A stretch of DNA of 64,000 nucleotides from Phocoenobacter atlanticus (GTDB taxonomy: Bacteria; Pseudomonadota; Gammaproteobacteria; Enterobacterales; Pasteurellaceae), in the NCBI RefSeq assembly GCF_030764225.1, contig NZ_JASAXH010000013.1; one strand, given 5' to 3'. A model generated the notes under the pieces. That model made no database searches. It was not told where the DNA came from and worked only from the letters and a program-made list of their open reading frames with translations. The position numbers were made by a program, and so were the translations under genes. Positions 53,172-61,435 of this stretch are shown piece after piece (the first letter of the stretch is position 1; every line of letters starts with the position of its first letter).

Positions 53172-53259
53172 GGTTTATTTTTATACCCAATAAAAATGGG
53201 AACTCATTCCACAATAACTCATCCAAGCAAAACCAATCTTAAACGATTAAGGAGTACCA

Positions 53260-53973
53260 ATGAAATTGCAAAAATATCTTATTATCTTACCGCTTATAAT
53301 TGCTAGTTTTAGTGCTTTAGCACAAGAAAAAAAGAGTAATGATGAGTATAAATCCACTTTCCAGTTTTCTACTGAAGTGCGTCGTACGGTGGATAAAGAT
53401 TTAATGTCTGCTTCTGTGTACAGTCGTAAAACAGGAAAATCTTTAGTTGAATTAAGAGCCTTTGTTTCTAAAAATTTAAATGAAGTACTGGAACTAGCAA
53501 AGAAATACCCAACCATTGAAGTGGAAGCAACAGGTATCCAAAACTATCCTCATTACAAAAAAGAAAAAGTAAAAGGATGGGAAGCTCAAGGAGATATTCG
53601 ATTTAAAAGTAAAGATTTTGAGGCAATGGAAAAATTACTTAATGGGCTAGGTGATGAAATTGCATTAAACTCTATCGATTTTAGTGTTTCTCCTGAAAAG
53701 CGTGCAGTGTTAGAAGATGAAATGACGGCGGAGATGATCAAAAAATTACAGCATAAAGCAGAAATTATTAAAAAAGGATTAAATGCGGAAAGTTATCTTT
53801 TAGTTAACATTCAATTAGATAGCGTTAATAATACGCCTAGACTTTATCGTGGTCAAATGGCACAAATGACTTATGCTTCAAAATCAAGTTTTCAAGATGA
53901 AGATAGCTTACCACTAGAAGCGGGGAAAGAAACCATTATTAGTCACGCCTCTGGAACAGTAAAGTTTAAATAG
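53260..53973 (+). CDS. SIMPL domain-containing periplasmic protein
   Basis: A 237-residue secreted protein with a signal peptide (MKLQKYLIILPLIIASFSAL, cleavage after AQ or ALA around residue 21). The body matches the SIMPL/DUF541 fold (VEATGIQNYPHYKKEKVKG-type strand pattern near 85). Bacterial SIMPL proteins form oligomeric periplasmic assemblies of uncertain role, some tied to oxidative stress. AGGAG precedes the ATG. Monocistronic. Confidence 0.82.
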   Translation: MKLQKYLIILPLIIASFSALAQEKKSNDEYKSTFQFSTEVRRTVDKDLMSASVYSRKTGKSLVELRAFVSKNLNEVLELAKKYPTIEVEATGIQNYPHYKKEKVKGWEAQGDIRFKSKDFEAMEKLLNGLGDEIALNSIDFSVSPEKRAVLEDEMTAEMIKKLQHKAEIIKKGLNAESYLLVNIQLDSVNNTPRLYRGQMAQMTYASKSSFQDEDSLPLEAGKETIISHASGTVKFK

Positions 53974-53993
53974 TTGCGTATCAGATAAATTAA

Positions 53994-54030
53994 AAACAGC
54001 AAATGGTATAAATAAACCGATTTGCTGTTT
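53994..54030 (-). terminator. Terminator between the SIMPL and yejF genes
   Basis: 11-bp stem AAACAGCAAAT/ATTTGCTGTTT with a T-rich tail on the minus strand (TTTTTAATTT); weaker on the plus strand. Confidence 0.7.
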
Positions 54031-54058
54031 GTAAATTTTGATAAGAAAGTAACCGCTT
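54029..54058 (-). repeat. DNA uptake signal sequence (30-bp unit)
   Basis: Core ACCGCTT at 54052-54058 with TTGTAAATTTT tail, 5 bp past the yejF stop. Confidence 0.8.
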
Positions 54059-54063
54059 ACTTG

Positions 54064-55659
54064 TTATAGATTAGACGCCTTAATTAAACGTTGAGTATAA
54101 GGGTGCTGAGGGTTATGGAAGATTTGTTGTGTATCTCCACTTTCGACGACTTCACCTTGTTGCATTACCATTACGTGATTACTTAATGCTTTAACCACAG
54201 ACAAATCGTGACTAATAAATAAATAGCTCAAATCATATTTTTTCTGCAAGCTGTTTAATAATTCAATCACCGTTAATTGCGTTGAGCGGTCAAGCGCAGA
54301 GGTGGGTTCATCAAGTAAGACAAACTTTGGTTCTAAAATCATTGCTCGAGCAATAGCAATACGCTGACGTTGTCCTCCTGAAAATTCGTGAGGGTAACGG
54401 TTAATCATAGAAGGCGATAAGTTAACCTCTTCTAACATTTTCATTACTCGTTCACGGCGTTCTTGTTTACTCATTTTAGGAAAATGAACCAATAATCCCT
54501 CGCCAATAATTTCTCCTACTGTTAAACGAGGAGAAAGGGAATTAAAGGGGTCTTGGAAGACCATTTGCATATCTTTTTTCAGCGCTTGGCGATCTTCTTT
54601 TGAAAGTAATGGAATATCACGGTTATCAAAATAAATATCACCTTGATAATCTAAAATTTGCATTACAGCACGCCCAAGAGTAGATTTTCCAGAACCTGAT
54701 TCGCCCACAATACCCAGCGTTTCCCCTTTTTTGAGGTTTAAAGAGATATTTTTAACGGCATTAAATACTTTTTTAGGTTTACCAAACCAAGAGCGTTGTA
54801 CGATGTAATCTACGTCTACATTTTTAAGCACGATCAGATCCTTCGCATTTTCATCTGGTGCAGGTTTTAAGGTGTCAGGAATAGGATTAAGTAATTCTTG
54901 AGTATAGGAATGTTGAGGATTATTAAATACTTCGTCTGTATCACCTCGCTCAATAATTTTTCCATTTTGCATCACACAGACATTATCGCTGTAATTATGC
55001 ACAAGGCGTAGGTCGTGTGAAATTAAGATGATTGCCATCCCCATCTCTTTTTGAAGATCCATTATTAAATCAAGAATTTCAGCTTGAGTTGTAACATCAA
55101 GAGCAGTAGTAGGTTCATCAGCAATCAATAAATCTGGTTTATTAATAATTGCCATTGCAATCATAATTCTTTGTAGTTGACCACCAGAGAATTCGTGTGG
55201 ATAGCAATCCATTTTTTTCTCTGCATCGGGAATTTTTACAATATTTAAGGTGTCTAGCGTTAATTGTTTGGCTTCTTTTTTAGAAAGTTGGGGTTGGTGG
55301 GTCATCACAGATTCCACGATCTGAGAACCAATTCGCATAAACGGATTCAATGACGTCATTGGTTCTTGGAAAATCATTCCAATACGCCCACCACGTAAAT
55401 CACGCATTGCTTTTTCTGAAAGGGTTAAAATTGATTTATCTTCAAAAATAATTTCAGCGTTATCACCATAAGAGACGATATTTTCAGGTAACAGTTGCAT
55501 AATAGACATAGAGGTAACAGATTTTCCTGAACCTGATTCTCCAACAATGCCCAATGTCTGTCCTTTTTCTACCTCAAAAGAGATACCTTGCACTGCGTGT
55601 ACTAATGCATCATCAGTCTTCAGGTAAACATTTAAGTTTTTCACTTCAAGTAATTTCAT
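54064..55659 (-). CDS. yejF: Dual ABC ATPase of peptide transport (YejF-like)
   Basis: A 531-residue protein with two complete ABC ATPase domains. Each has Walker A GESGSGKS (near 38 and 318), a signature loop (FSGGQLQR, FSGGQRQR), and Walker B with DEPT (LLIADEPTTALD, VLLDEPTSALD). Fused pairs of this kind energise oligopeptide transporters; the closest E. coli relative is YejF of the yejABEF peptide/microcin C importer. No binding protein or permease genes (yejA, yejB, yejE) are adjacent, so its partners must be encoded elsewhere. A peptide transporter of a different class follows divergently. Confidence 0.88.
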   Translation of the reverse strand: MKLLEVKNLNVYLKTDDALVHAVQGISFEVEKGQTLGIVGESGSGKSVTSMSIMQLLPENIVSYGDNAEIIFEDKSILTLSEKAMRDLRGGRIGMIFQEPMTSLNPFMRIGSQIVESVMTHQPQLSKKEAKQLTLDTLNIVKIPDAEKKMDCYPHEFSGGQLQRIMIAMAIINKPDLLIADEPTTALDVTTQAEILDLIMDLQKEMGMAIILISHDLRLVHNYSDNVCVMQNGKIIERGDTDEVFNNPQHSYTQELLNPIPDTLKPAPDENAKDLIVLKNVDVDYIVQRSWFGKPKKVFNAVKNISLNLKKGETLGIVGESGSGKSTLGRAVMQILDYQGDIYFDNRDIPLLSKEDRQALKKDMQMVFQDPFNSLSPRLTVGEIIGEGLLVHFPKMSKQERRERVMKMLEEVNLSPSMINRYPHEFSGGQRQRIAIARAMILEPKFVLLDEPTSALDRSTQLTVIELLNSLQKKYDLSYLFISHDLSVVKALSNHVMVMQQGEVVESGDTQQIFHNPQHPYTQRLIKASNL

Positions 55660-55946
55660 TTTTATATCCTGTAAATTTGCATTAAATTATATTTTTATTG
55701 TTTATCTTTTGGATTCAATACATTTTGCAATAGCACAAATGATGATATCAAAACAACATTTCTACTACAAAAAAATCATTTTGTAAATAGATAAAATTAA
55801 AGCTGATGGAGTAATGATGTGTTGTATTTATAAGCAAAAATAAGATAAAACGAGAGTTATGCTCAAAATATGTTATTTTTTGCTTGTTTTTTATTATAAA
55901 AAACGATAATTTACGTAAGTTTTTTTATTATTAGGAGGTTTAAATT
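55660..55946. promoter_or_regulatory. Divergent control region of yejF and the POT transporter
   Basis: A 287-bp AT-rich gap between two divergent peptide-transport genes. It must carry both promoters; I could not assign them with confidence and no gene is seen. AGGAGG at 55935-55940 is the ribosome site for the transporter. Confidence 0.5.
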
Positions 55947-57497
55947 ATGTCGGAAGTGACTATTGATAATAAGATTAATCCTAAGGTGTTAAATCACCCA
56001 GCGGGATTATTTGTGTTATTTTTTACTGAAATGTGGGAACGTTTTAGTTACTACGGAATGCGTGCATTGTTAGTACTTTTCTTAGTTTCAGCCCTTGATG
56101 AAGGTGGTTGGGCTTGGTCTCGTGAAGATGCGGGTGTGTTATATGCGTGGTACAGCTCATTAGTTTATTTTACACCCTTAATTGGGGGTTATATTGCTGA
56201 CCGCTTAACGGGTGCAAGAGTTGCCATTGTTGGTGGTGCATTTTTAATGACCTTAGGGCATTTATCTCTTGCCTTCGAATTTATGGGGCAATGGTCATTC
56301 TATCTTGGTTTAACCTTGCTTGTATTAGGTAACGGTCTATTTAAGCCAAATATCTCGACAATGGTCGGTGATCTTTACAAAAAAGAATCGAAAAAAGACA
56401 GTGCTTATACCATTTTCTATATGGGTATTAACGCAGGTGCATTTTTAGGTATTATGCTTTGTGGTTATGTAGGTGAAACTGTGGGTTGGTCTTACGGCTT
56501 CGGTTTAGCGGGTATCTTTATGTTATTCGGTTTACTTCAATTCTACTTCTCAAAAGCATTATTCGGTCAAATCGGTTCACTGCACAAAAAAGTCGTTGCT
56601 GAAAATGCAGAAAGCAAAGAAGTAACAAAAGAATCTCTTACTGGAACAGAAAAAGATCGTTTAATTGCAGTAGGTGTATTTGCATTATTCACTATTGTAT
56701 TCTGGTGGGCATTTGAGCAAGCGGGTTCATCAATGACCATCTTTGCAAAAGACTATACACAACGTGTTTTAACGGGTGAGTGGGCGACTATCTTTGTATG
56801 GGCAAACTTCTTCTTAACGGTTGTACCAGTGATTATTGTCACTTGGGTTTTAGGTTTATTAGTTAAACAAACTTTCTCAAAAATTGCACTATCAAACAGT
56901 TTCTTAATGACCAGTTTTGTGATTATTTGGGGGATTGTGATTTGGAAATTATACGGTGAATTTAGCTCAACGGATCAAATTGAAGTACCTGCTTCTTGGT
57001 TTGGTATTTTAAATTCATTCTTTATTATCGCATTTGCACCATTAGTTTCTAAAATTTGGGATACTAAATTTAATCCATCAGGTCCAATGAAATTCGCAAT
57101 TGCAATGATCTTACTCGCAGCAGGTTTTGGTTTCTTAGCTTATGGTTCAATGAGTATTAAATCAGGTGTTGCAGAGGCATCAGTTTCAATGTTCTGGTTA
57201 ATTGCAGCTTACTTCTTACATACAATGGGCGAATTATGTTTATCACCAATCGGCTTATCTTATGTAAGTAAATTATCACCAAAACGTTTCGTAGGCTTAA
57301 TGTTCGGTGTTTGGTTGTTTGCCGCATTTATCGGTAATTTATTATCAGGTTACACTGCAAGCTCAATCGATGCATTAAATGAAATGATGGGATTATCAGG
57401 CTTCTTCTTGCTATTTACATTAATTCCAGTAGGTGCAGCAGTGATTATCGTATTAATGTCTAAATTCTTGAAAAAACGTATGCACGGCGTACACTAA
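55947..57497 (+). CDS. POT-family proton-dependent oligopeptide transporter
   Basis: Proton-coupled di/tripeptide importer with 14 expected membrane segments in 516 residues. The POT signature EMWERFSYYGMRALL (ExxERF proton site) is near residue 28; GNGLFKPNISTMVGDLY near 127 and FYMGINAGAFLG near 155 are further family motifs, and GELCLSPIGLSYV lies near 430. Closer in sequence to the DtpT-type proteins than to E. coli DtpA as far as I can judge. The ATG has a strong AGGAGG and the gene ends in a terminator. Confidence 0.93.
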   Translation: MSEVTIDNKINPKVLNHPAGLFVLFFTEMWERFSYYGMRALLVLFLVSALDEGGWAWSREDAGVLYAWYSSLVYFTPLIGGYIADRLTGARVAIVGGAFLMTLGHLSLAFEFMGQWSFYLGLTLLVLGNGLFKPNISTMVGDLYKKESKKDSAYTIFYMGINAGAFLGIMLCGYVGETVGWSYGFGLAGIFMLFGLLQFYFSKALFGQIGSLHKKVVAENAESKEVTKESLTGTEKDRLIAVGVFALFTIVFWWAFEQAGSSMTIFAKDYTQRVLTGEWATIFVWANFFLTVVPVIIVTWVLGLLVKQTFSKIALSNSFLMTSFVIIWGIVIWKLYGEFSSTDQIEVPASWFGILNSFFIIAFAPLVSKIWDTKFNPSGPMKFAIAMILLAAGFGFLAYGSMSIKSGVAEASVSMFWLIAAYFLHTMGELCLSPIGLSYVSKLSPKRFVGLMFGVWLFAAFIGNLLSGYTASSIDALNEMMGLSGFFLLFTLIPVGAAVIIVLMSKFLKKRMHGVH

Positions 57498-57521
57498 TTA
57501 AAGGATTAGTAAAATCTTATG

Positions 57522-57548
57522 AAAAACCCACCGCTTTGGTGGGTTTTT
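57522..57548 (+). terminator. Terminator after the POT transporter
   Basis: Perfect 11-bp stem AAAAACCCACC/GGTGGGTTTTT with loop GCTTT; the T run continues. The stem and loop contain an uptake signal core ACCGCTT (57530-57536). Confidence 0.92.
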
Positions 57549-57560
57549 TTATGGATATTT

Positions 57561-58166
57561 TTAATCTTTAGAAAAAGTAGGTAAAGAAAGTTGCCATTTT
57601 ATTGCAGTTAAACGAATAGCTAATACGACAGCTATGCCTACCAATACATTTACAAAACGTGGTAAGTGAGAATAATCTAATAAACAGTATACGGTAGCGC
57701 CCATAATACAAGCAGAGGCATAAATTTCTTTTTGAAAAATAAAGGGAATTTGACCTGCCAATACATCTCGAATTGCACCACCACCACATCCTGTGAGGGT
57801 TCCCATTAACACTGCAACAGTAGGAGAAAATCCATAATGCAGTGCCTTTTCAGCCCCCATAATAGCAAAAAATGCTAATCCAAAAGCATCAGAAACGGGC
57901 AAGATATACCAAGGTAGACGGGTAGGTTTTTTAGTGAATACAATCATTAGTATACAAGTTGCAATGACCACCCAAATATAGTTATTATCAGTAAGCCAAA
58001 AAACAGGAACATCTAATACAATATCTCGAATAGTTCCCCCTCCAATGGCAACAACACTCGCCAACACTAAAACCCCGACAGCATCCATTTTTAATCTAAA
58101 TGCCATTGAAACACCAGAAACCGCAAAAATAGCCGTACCAAGCAGATCGACAATATATAGAAACAT
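57561..58166 (-). CDS. TRIC-family cation channel protein (YadS-like)
   Basis: A 201-residue inner-membrane protein with two TRIC/UPF0126 repeats, about seven helices. Each repeat has the Gly-rich kinked-helix motif: VAIGGGTIRDIVL (near 40) and GCGGGAIRDVLAG (near 126). Prokaryotic TRIC homologues are trimeric K+-permeable channels. The E. coli relative closest in sequence appears to be YadS. AGGAG before the ATG. Confidence 0.88.
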   Translation of the reverse strand: MFLYIVDLLGTAIFAVSGVSMAFRLKMDAVGVLVLASVVAIGGGTIRDIVLDVPVFWLTDNNYIWVVIATCILMIVFTKKPTRLPWYILPVSDAFGLAFFAIMGAEKALHYGFSPTVAVLMGTLTGCGGGAIRDVLAGQIPFIFQKEIYASACIMGATVYCLLDYSHLPRFVNVLVGIAVVLAIRLTAIKWQLSLPTFSKD

Positions 58167-58184
58167 TTATTCTCCTTTAAAATC

Positions 58185-58214
58185 AAGCGGTAAGATAGTT
58201 ATCAAAATTTTCAA
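58185..58214 (+). repeat. DNA uptake signal sequence (30-bp unit)
   Basis: AAGCGGTAAGATAG with an AAATTTTCAA tail between metJ and the TRIC gene. Confidence 0.8.
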
Positions 58215-58223
58215 ATTGATTCT

Positions 58224-58541
58224 TTAGTATTGCCAGTCTTTTGGATCAATACCTAGTTCTTGCATTTTTAACTTCGCTTCTTCTGGAATTTCATCGTGAC
58301 GGGCTTTCATTAAATCTTCATCTGTTGGAAGGGGTTGCCCTGTAAAAGCATGTAAGAAAGCCTCACAAAGCAATTCACTATTGGTTGCGTGGCGGAGATT
58401 ATTTATTTGACGACGAGTTCGCTCATTCGTTAAAATTTCTAGTACTTTCACTGGAATAGAAACGGTGACTTTACGAACATGTTCACTTTTCTTACCATGC
58501 TCAACATAAGGGCTAATATATTCGCCACTCCAATCTGCCAT
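58224..58541 (-). CDS. metJ: Methionine repressor MetJ
   Basis: A 105-residue ribbon-helix-helix repressor using S-adenosylmethionine as corepressor. The DNA-contacting strand KVTVSIPVKVLEIL is at about residues 24-37 and the SAM-binding region RRQINNLRHATNSELLCEAF follows. Length and sequence are those of enterobacterial MetJ. Tandem met boxes upstream support autoregulation. The divergent metB/metL genes found opposite metJ in E. coli are replaced here by an ISAs1 fragment. Confidence 0.97.
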   Translation of the reverse strand: MADWSGEYISPYVEHGKKSEHVRKVTVSIPVKVLEILTNERTRRQINNLRHATNSELLCEAFLHAFTGQPLPTDEDLMKARHDEIPEEAKLKMQELGIDPKDWQY

Positions 58542-58598
58542 TTAAGGGATCCTTATAATTAATAAATTTCAAGGTTCATTCTAACAAATAATGAATAT

Positions 58599-58614
58599 AG
58601 CCGTCTAGACTTCT
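58599..58614. promoter_or_regulatory. Tandem met boxes (MetJ operator)
   Basis: AGCCGTCT and AGACTTCT, two adjacent 8-mers each matching the met box consensus AGACGTCT in 7 of 8 positions, 58 bp upstream of metJ. A minus-strand -35 (TAGACG) overlaps them, with TAGAAT 18 bp on as -10. Binding here would block metJ transcription. Confidence 0.75.
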
Positions 58615-58826
58615 TATTTGTTTTTTAATAATAAATTCATTGCAAAATGCCTAAATATTGCCATATATTCAGGGGCATTTTCTAGACAAATTCTTGATTC
58701 ATCTTCTTTAAAAATTACATCAAGCACCCAGTATGAACTGTTTTCAATACTCCAATGACTTCTTATTGCTTTTGCTACCATCTCAGGTGCAATAAGCAAA
58801 GAGCTTATAGTAAGAAACTTCTTCAC
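58614..58826 (-). pseudogene. ISAs1-family transposase, C-terminal fragment
   Basis: A 70-residue frame whose IRSHWSIENSSYWVLDVIF, then KEDESRICLENAPEYMAI, is the conserved C-terminus of ISAs1 (H-repeat associated) transposases, including the catalytic Glu of the DDE set. The N-terminal 300 residues are missing and upstream sequence is scrambled. The fragment ends against the metJ operator, so a rearrangement brought it there. Non-functional. Confidence 0.85.
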
Positions 58827-58895
58827 TTTTTTTCTTTGATTGTTCTTTTCCTTACCACTTCTATAATTGTGCTCAAATTTACCTTGCTCAATTAA

Positions 58896-59084
58896 GAATG
58901 GCGTATCTCGGTGAGTTTTACGGTAAATAACCTATCTAAATGGAGAATCCAAGCAAGCGTAGAATTTGCAGATTTTATCGCAAAAGAAGAACTCGGTTAT
59001 GAGTTCAATGAAGAGGAATTTGTTGCGGTTAAAGTTCGTAAAACCAATACCAATACCTTAATAGTATCTATATCAACAATGTAA
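58896..59084 (+). pseudogene. Unrecognised coding remnant
   Basis: An open frame of 62 codons without a plausible start, flanked by stops, reading WRIQASVEFADFIAKEELGY, then EFNEEEFVAVKVRKTNTNT. Its composition looks like real soluble protein, unlike the AT-rich noise around it, so it is probably the end of a lost gene. I do not recognise the family. The rest of 58827-59198 holds a palindrome CTTTAATTAAAG (59120-59131) and a C8 tract (59141-59148), and no other gene. Confidence 0.4.
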
Positions 59085-59198
59085 TTTATTGGTTTTATTA
59101 GATTCTGGTTCCTATCTTGCTTTAATTAAAGTATGACCTTCCCCCCCCTTTTTAAGAGAGCTATTTTTTAACAATATAGCTTTTAGTCTGTTTGTAAA

Positions 59199-60041
59199 TT
59201 ATTGTACTCTTCGTATGTATTCCAAGTGAGATTGTTTGTCAAATAACGCTTGTTGGTCATTCAGCATAAATCCGCCGAGTGATTTAGATAAGCTTTCTAC
59301 TGTGCTGATCATCAATCGTAAATTTGTAACATCATTTCCAGCTGATGGAATATACATAAAAAAGAGAAGACCAATTGTTGAAAATGAGTGTATTTTATCG
59401 AGATCAAATACCCCAGGTTGCATCATATTAGCAACACTGAAGATAATTGGACTCGCACTGTTATCAATATGACGATGAAAAATTTTATGTTCACCATATT
59501 GAAACCCCATTTCTTCGAGCTTTTGAACAATTTCTTCACCAGAAAATTCTTTATTTTCAGGAGCAACAAGATAAAGGGTAATAATTTTCTCTTCTGTTGT
59601 CTTCTCTTGAGTCTGTGTTACCTCTGGTGCTTGTTTTTCTACCTCTACCTCTTCTTCCTCATTTTTAATTGTGTCTTGAGTATTAAATAAGGATAATTGT
59701 CTCTCTTCTACTTTTTGTTTTTGCTTCTCTTTTTCTTTCGCATTTTTCTTATTGTTTAAACGTATTTTTATTTTATTGACAGACTTTTCAACTGTAGAGT
59801 TTTCATTATTTTCTGACAATTGTTTTGTCGACGTGTCATCTTGTACATTGTCATACTTCTCATTCTGAGATAAATGAGAAAAAGAGAGTTCATTTAATGG
59901 TGTGATGGGTTGTTGTGGACGACTAGCAAAGTCATTTTCAAATATATGGGATTTTTCTCTGCGAGAAGACAAGATTGAATAACCAATTAACAATGTAATC
60001 AGTATTCCAGCTAAAATAAAGAAAATAATTGAGAGTTCCAT
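59199..60041 (-). CDS. zipA: Cell division protein ZipA
   Basis: Bitopic inner-membrane protein that anchors and bundles FtsZ. N-terminal membrane helix at about residues 3-24, then a charged, low-complexity linker to about 145, then the C-terminal FtsZ-binding domain (IITLYLVAPENKEFSGEEIV onward) which binds the FtsZ tail peptide. The 280-residue protein is complete. ligA, which usually follows zipA, is missing here and replaced by remnants. Confidence 0.95.
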   Translation of the reverse strand: MELSIIFFILAGILITLLIGYSILSSRREKSHIFENDFASRPQQPITPLNELSFSHLSQNEKYDNVQDDTSTKQLSENNENSTVEKSVNKIKIRLNNKKNAKEKEKQKQKVEERQLSLFNTQDTIKNEEEEVEVEKQAPEVTQTQEKTTEEKIITLYLVAPENKEFSGEEIVQKLEEMGFQYGEHKIFHRHIDNSASPIIFSVANMMQPGVFDLDKIHSFSTIGLLFFMYIPSAGNDVTNLRLMISTVESLSKSLGGFMLNDQQALFDKQSHLEYIRRVQ

Positions 60042-60137
60042 TGCATCCTCTTTTGTCTTATAGTATGTACTTTGAAAAATGATATGAATAGCTTACCATA
60101 TTTCTAAGAATATTTTAAAAATATAAGGAAAAATATT

Positions 60138-60938
60138 ATGATTTTATTACTTCCACCTTCTCAAAATCAGTTTGAGGCAGGGATTTATTATTTTACTTTT
60201 GGATGGCGTTTGATTTTTCAGCGAAAATTACTTCCTTTTATTTTGTTTCCATTACTGATTAATATTACGCTGATTATAGGTTTAGTATGGTTATTTATTG
60301 TTAACCTTAATGATTGGTTAAATTCTCTTGTAAGCTTTATGCCTAGCTGGTTAGATTGGATAACCGTGATATTGATCCCTATTGCAATTTTGGGTTTAAT
60401 GCTCTTTTTCTATTTTACTTTCACAACACTAGCCAATTTTATTGCTGCGCCTTTTAATGGCTTATTGGCAGAAAAAGTGGAACTTCAATTAACGGGGGAA
60501 CTGTTATTAGATACTTCTTTTGCCGATATATTAAAAGACATTCCAAGAATGCTTAAACGAGAATGGCAAAAAATGATGTATGCACTTCCTAGATTAGTTA
60601 TTTTATTTACATTAGGCTTTGTACCTCTTTTAGGACAAACGGTGATCCCTATATTATTATTTATATTGGGATGTTGGTTAGTTGCAATTCAATATTGTGA
60701 CTATCCTTTTGATAATCATAAAATTAGCTTTATTAGGATGCAAAAAGCATTATCTGAACATAAAGTAATGAACTTAACTTTTGGTACACTGATAAGCATT
60801 GCCACATTAATTCCAGTAATTAATTTAGTTATTATGCCTGTTGCGGTGTGTGGTGCAACTGCAATGTGGACACAAGAATACCGTACTTTCTTTTTAAATA
60901 GTGATTTAGGGGAGTTTTATGATAGAAAAAAAGAGTAA
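60138..60938 (+). CDS. cysZ: Sulfate transporter CysZ
   Basis: Inner-membrane sulfate uptake protein. The 266-residue sequence begins with the family block SQNQFEAGIYYFTFGWRLIF and has the FIAAPFNGLLAEKVE motif near 112. Four to six hydrophobic segments. Its position opposite zipA is the conserved gammaproteobacterial arrangement. Supplies sulfate for cysteine synthesis. Confidence 0.93.
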   Translation: MILLLPPSQNQFEAGIYYFTFGWRLIFQRKLLPFILFPLLINITLIIGLVWLFIVNLNDWLNSLVSFMPSWLDWITVILIPIAILGLMLFFYFTFTTLANFIAAPFNGLLAEKVELQLTGELLLDTSFADILKDIPRMLKREWQKMMYALPRLVILFTLGFVPLLGQTVIPILLFILGCWLVAIQYCDYPFDNHKISFIRMQKALSEHKVMNLTFGTLISIATLIPVINLVIMPVAVCGATAMWTQEYRTFFLNSDLGEFYDRKKE

Positions 60939-60980
60939 ATTTATAAATAAAATATAAAATGCTATTTAATTAAACAGGAT

Positions 60981-61010
60981 AAGCGGTGCGATCTTAATTA
61001 AAATTTGCTA
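60981..61010 (+). repeat. DNA uptake signal sequence (30-bp unit)
   Basis: AAGCGGTGCGATC with AAATTTGCTA tail between cysZ and grxD. Confidence 0.8.
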
Positions 61011-61044
61011 AAATACTCTCCTATATTTAGATTAGAGGCTTATA

Positions 61045-61371
61045 ATGGAAACAATAGAGAAAATCAAAAAACAAATTACAGAAAATCCTGTTCTTATTTA
61101 TATGAAAGGATCACCAAAATTTCCTTCTTGTGGTTTTTCAGCTCGAGCAGTAGAAGCATTGATAGGATGCAAAGTTCCTTTTGGATATGTAGATATTTTA
61201 ACTAATCCTGATATTCGTTCAGAATTACCAAAATATGCACAATGGCCAACTTTTCCACAACTTTGGGTTAAAGGTGAATTAGTAGGTGGTTGTGATATTA
61301 TTTTAGAAATGTATCAAAAAGGTGAGCTTCAAAAACTATTAAAAGAAGCGACTGAAGAAAATCCAGCTTAA
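61045..61371 (+). CDS. grxD: Monothiol glutaredoxin GrxD (Grx4)
   Basis: A 108-residue CGFS-type glutaredoxin that carries [2Fe-2S] clusters with glutathione and BolA proteins. The active site CGFS lies in KGSPKFPSCGFSARAVEAL (about residues 21-39), and WPTFPQLWVKGELVGGCDI is the glutathione-binding part. Single gene with its own terminator. Confidence 0.97.
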   Translation: METIEKIKKQITENPVLIYMKGSPKFPSCGFSARAVEALIGCKVPFGYVDILTNPDIRSELPKYAQWPTFPQLWVKGELVGGCDIILEMYQKGELQKLLKEATEENPA

Positions 61372-61385
61372 TTTTAGTATTTATA

Positions 61386-61417
61386 ACCCCTATTACTTTA
61401 CAAAAGAATAGGGGTTT
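61386..61417. terminator. Bidirectional terminator between grxD and glmS
   Basis: Perfect 10-bp stem AACCCCTATT/AATAGGGGTT with a 12-base loop and TTTTT tail on the plus strand; converging genes on either side. Confidence 0.88.
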
Positions 61418-61435
61418 TTAATTACATAAATTATA

